Shown: one piece after another, positions 5,170-5,189 of the stretch
Layout of the letters: each line of letters starts with the position of its first letter
How positions within the stretch are numbered: position 1 is the first letter of the stretch
Origin: JAIVGV01 sp035295985
GTDB lineage: Bacteria > Acidobacteriota > Blastocatellia > Pyrinomonadales > Pyrinomonadaceae
NCBI GenBank assembly: GCA_035295985.1
Contig: DATHBT010000119.1
Coordinates: 1 to 5,189 of the forward strand
Length of the DNA stretch: 5,189 nucleotides
Direction: 5' to 3'
Made by a program: the position numbers and the translations under genes
The notes under the pieces: model-generated
Seen by the model: only the letters and a program-made list of their open reading frames with translations
Told to the model about the DNA's origin: nothing
Database searches by the model: none

Positions 5170-5189
5170 GGTGGTCGGTGGTCGGTGGT
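5170..5189. repeat. Tandem GGTGGTC heptamer array, cut by right edge
   Basis: GGTGGTC occurs at 5170-5176 and 5177-5183, and six bases of a third copy end at 5189. The array starts 11 bases after the pheT stop codon. By analogy with the spacers after infC, rplT and pheS, this may be the left arm of another heptamer-built inverted repeat, but its partner would lie outside the window. Confidence 0.75.

Overview
The window is a high-GC bacterial stretch (roughly two-thirds G+C by eye) holding the classic infC-rpmI-rplT-pheS-pheT gene order, with all genes on the + strand. It runs from inside infC (translation initiation factor IF3, 5' end cut by the left edge), through rpmI (L35), rplT (L20) and pheS, to a complete pheT whose stop lies 31 bases before the right edge. 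Each gene is identified from conserved family motifs read in the translations. No mobile-element gene, CRISPR array, rRNA or complete tRNA was seen.

Taxonomy can only be guessed. The gene order is widespread. High GC, a long Pro/Gln/Ala tail on IF3, a cysteine-knuckle PheS, a PheT without the usual OB-fold domain, and intergenic palindromes made of 7-base words together suggest an Acidobacteriota-like lineage (possibly Blastocatellia). This is a low-confidence inference; a marker-gene search would settle it.

Layout: infC 3' portion (2-751); an 89-base spacer with a 7-mer-built inverted repeat and a good Shine-Dalgarno; rpmI (841-1104); a 69-base spacer without the 7-mer repeat but with a small GC-rich hairpin and a perfect AGGAGG; rplT (1174-1554); a 111-base spacer almost filled by a very long inverted repeat that begins inside the rplT stop codon; pheS (1666-2784); a 112-base spacer filled by another long inverted repeat ending 5 bases before the pheT ATG; pheT (2897-5158); then the start of a GGTGGTC 7-mer array at the right edge.

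The genes form one translation-related cluster: IF3 controls initiation, L35 and L20 are large-subunit proteins, and PheS/PheT form the heterotetrameric phenylalanyl-tRNA synthetase. The two ribosomal-protein genes have clear Shine-Dalgarno sequences, while pheS and pheT have none and start directly after repeat-derived DNA. The most unusual signal is the family of spacer elements. Each uses a different 7-base word, but the three that are fully visible share one architecture: heptamers in tandem on each arm, arms in inverted orientation, and variant heptamers placed at mirrored positions. Second in interest are the remodelled proteins: PheT has lost an internal domain and gained a disordered insert, PheS carries a four-cysteine knuckle, and IF3 has a tail of about 100 residues.
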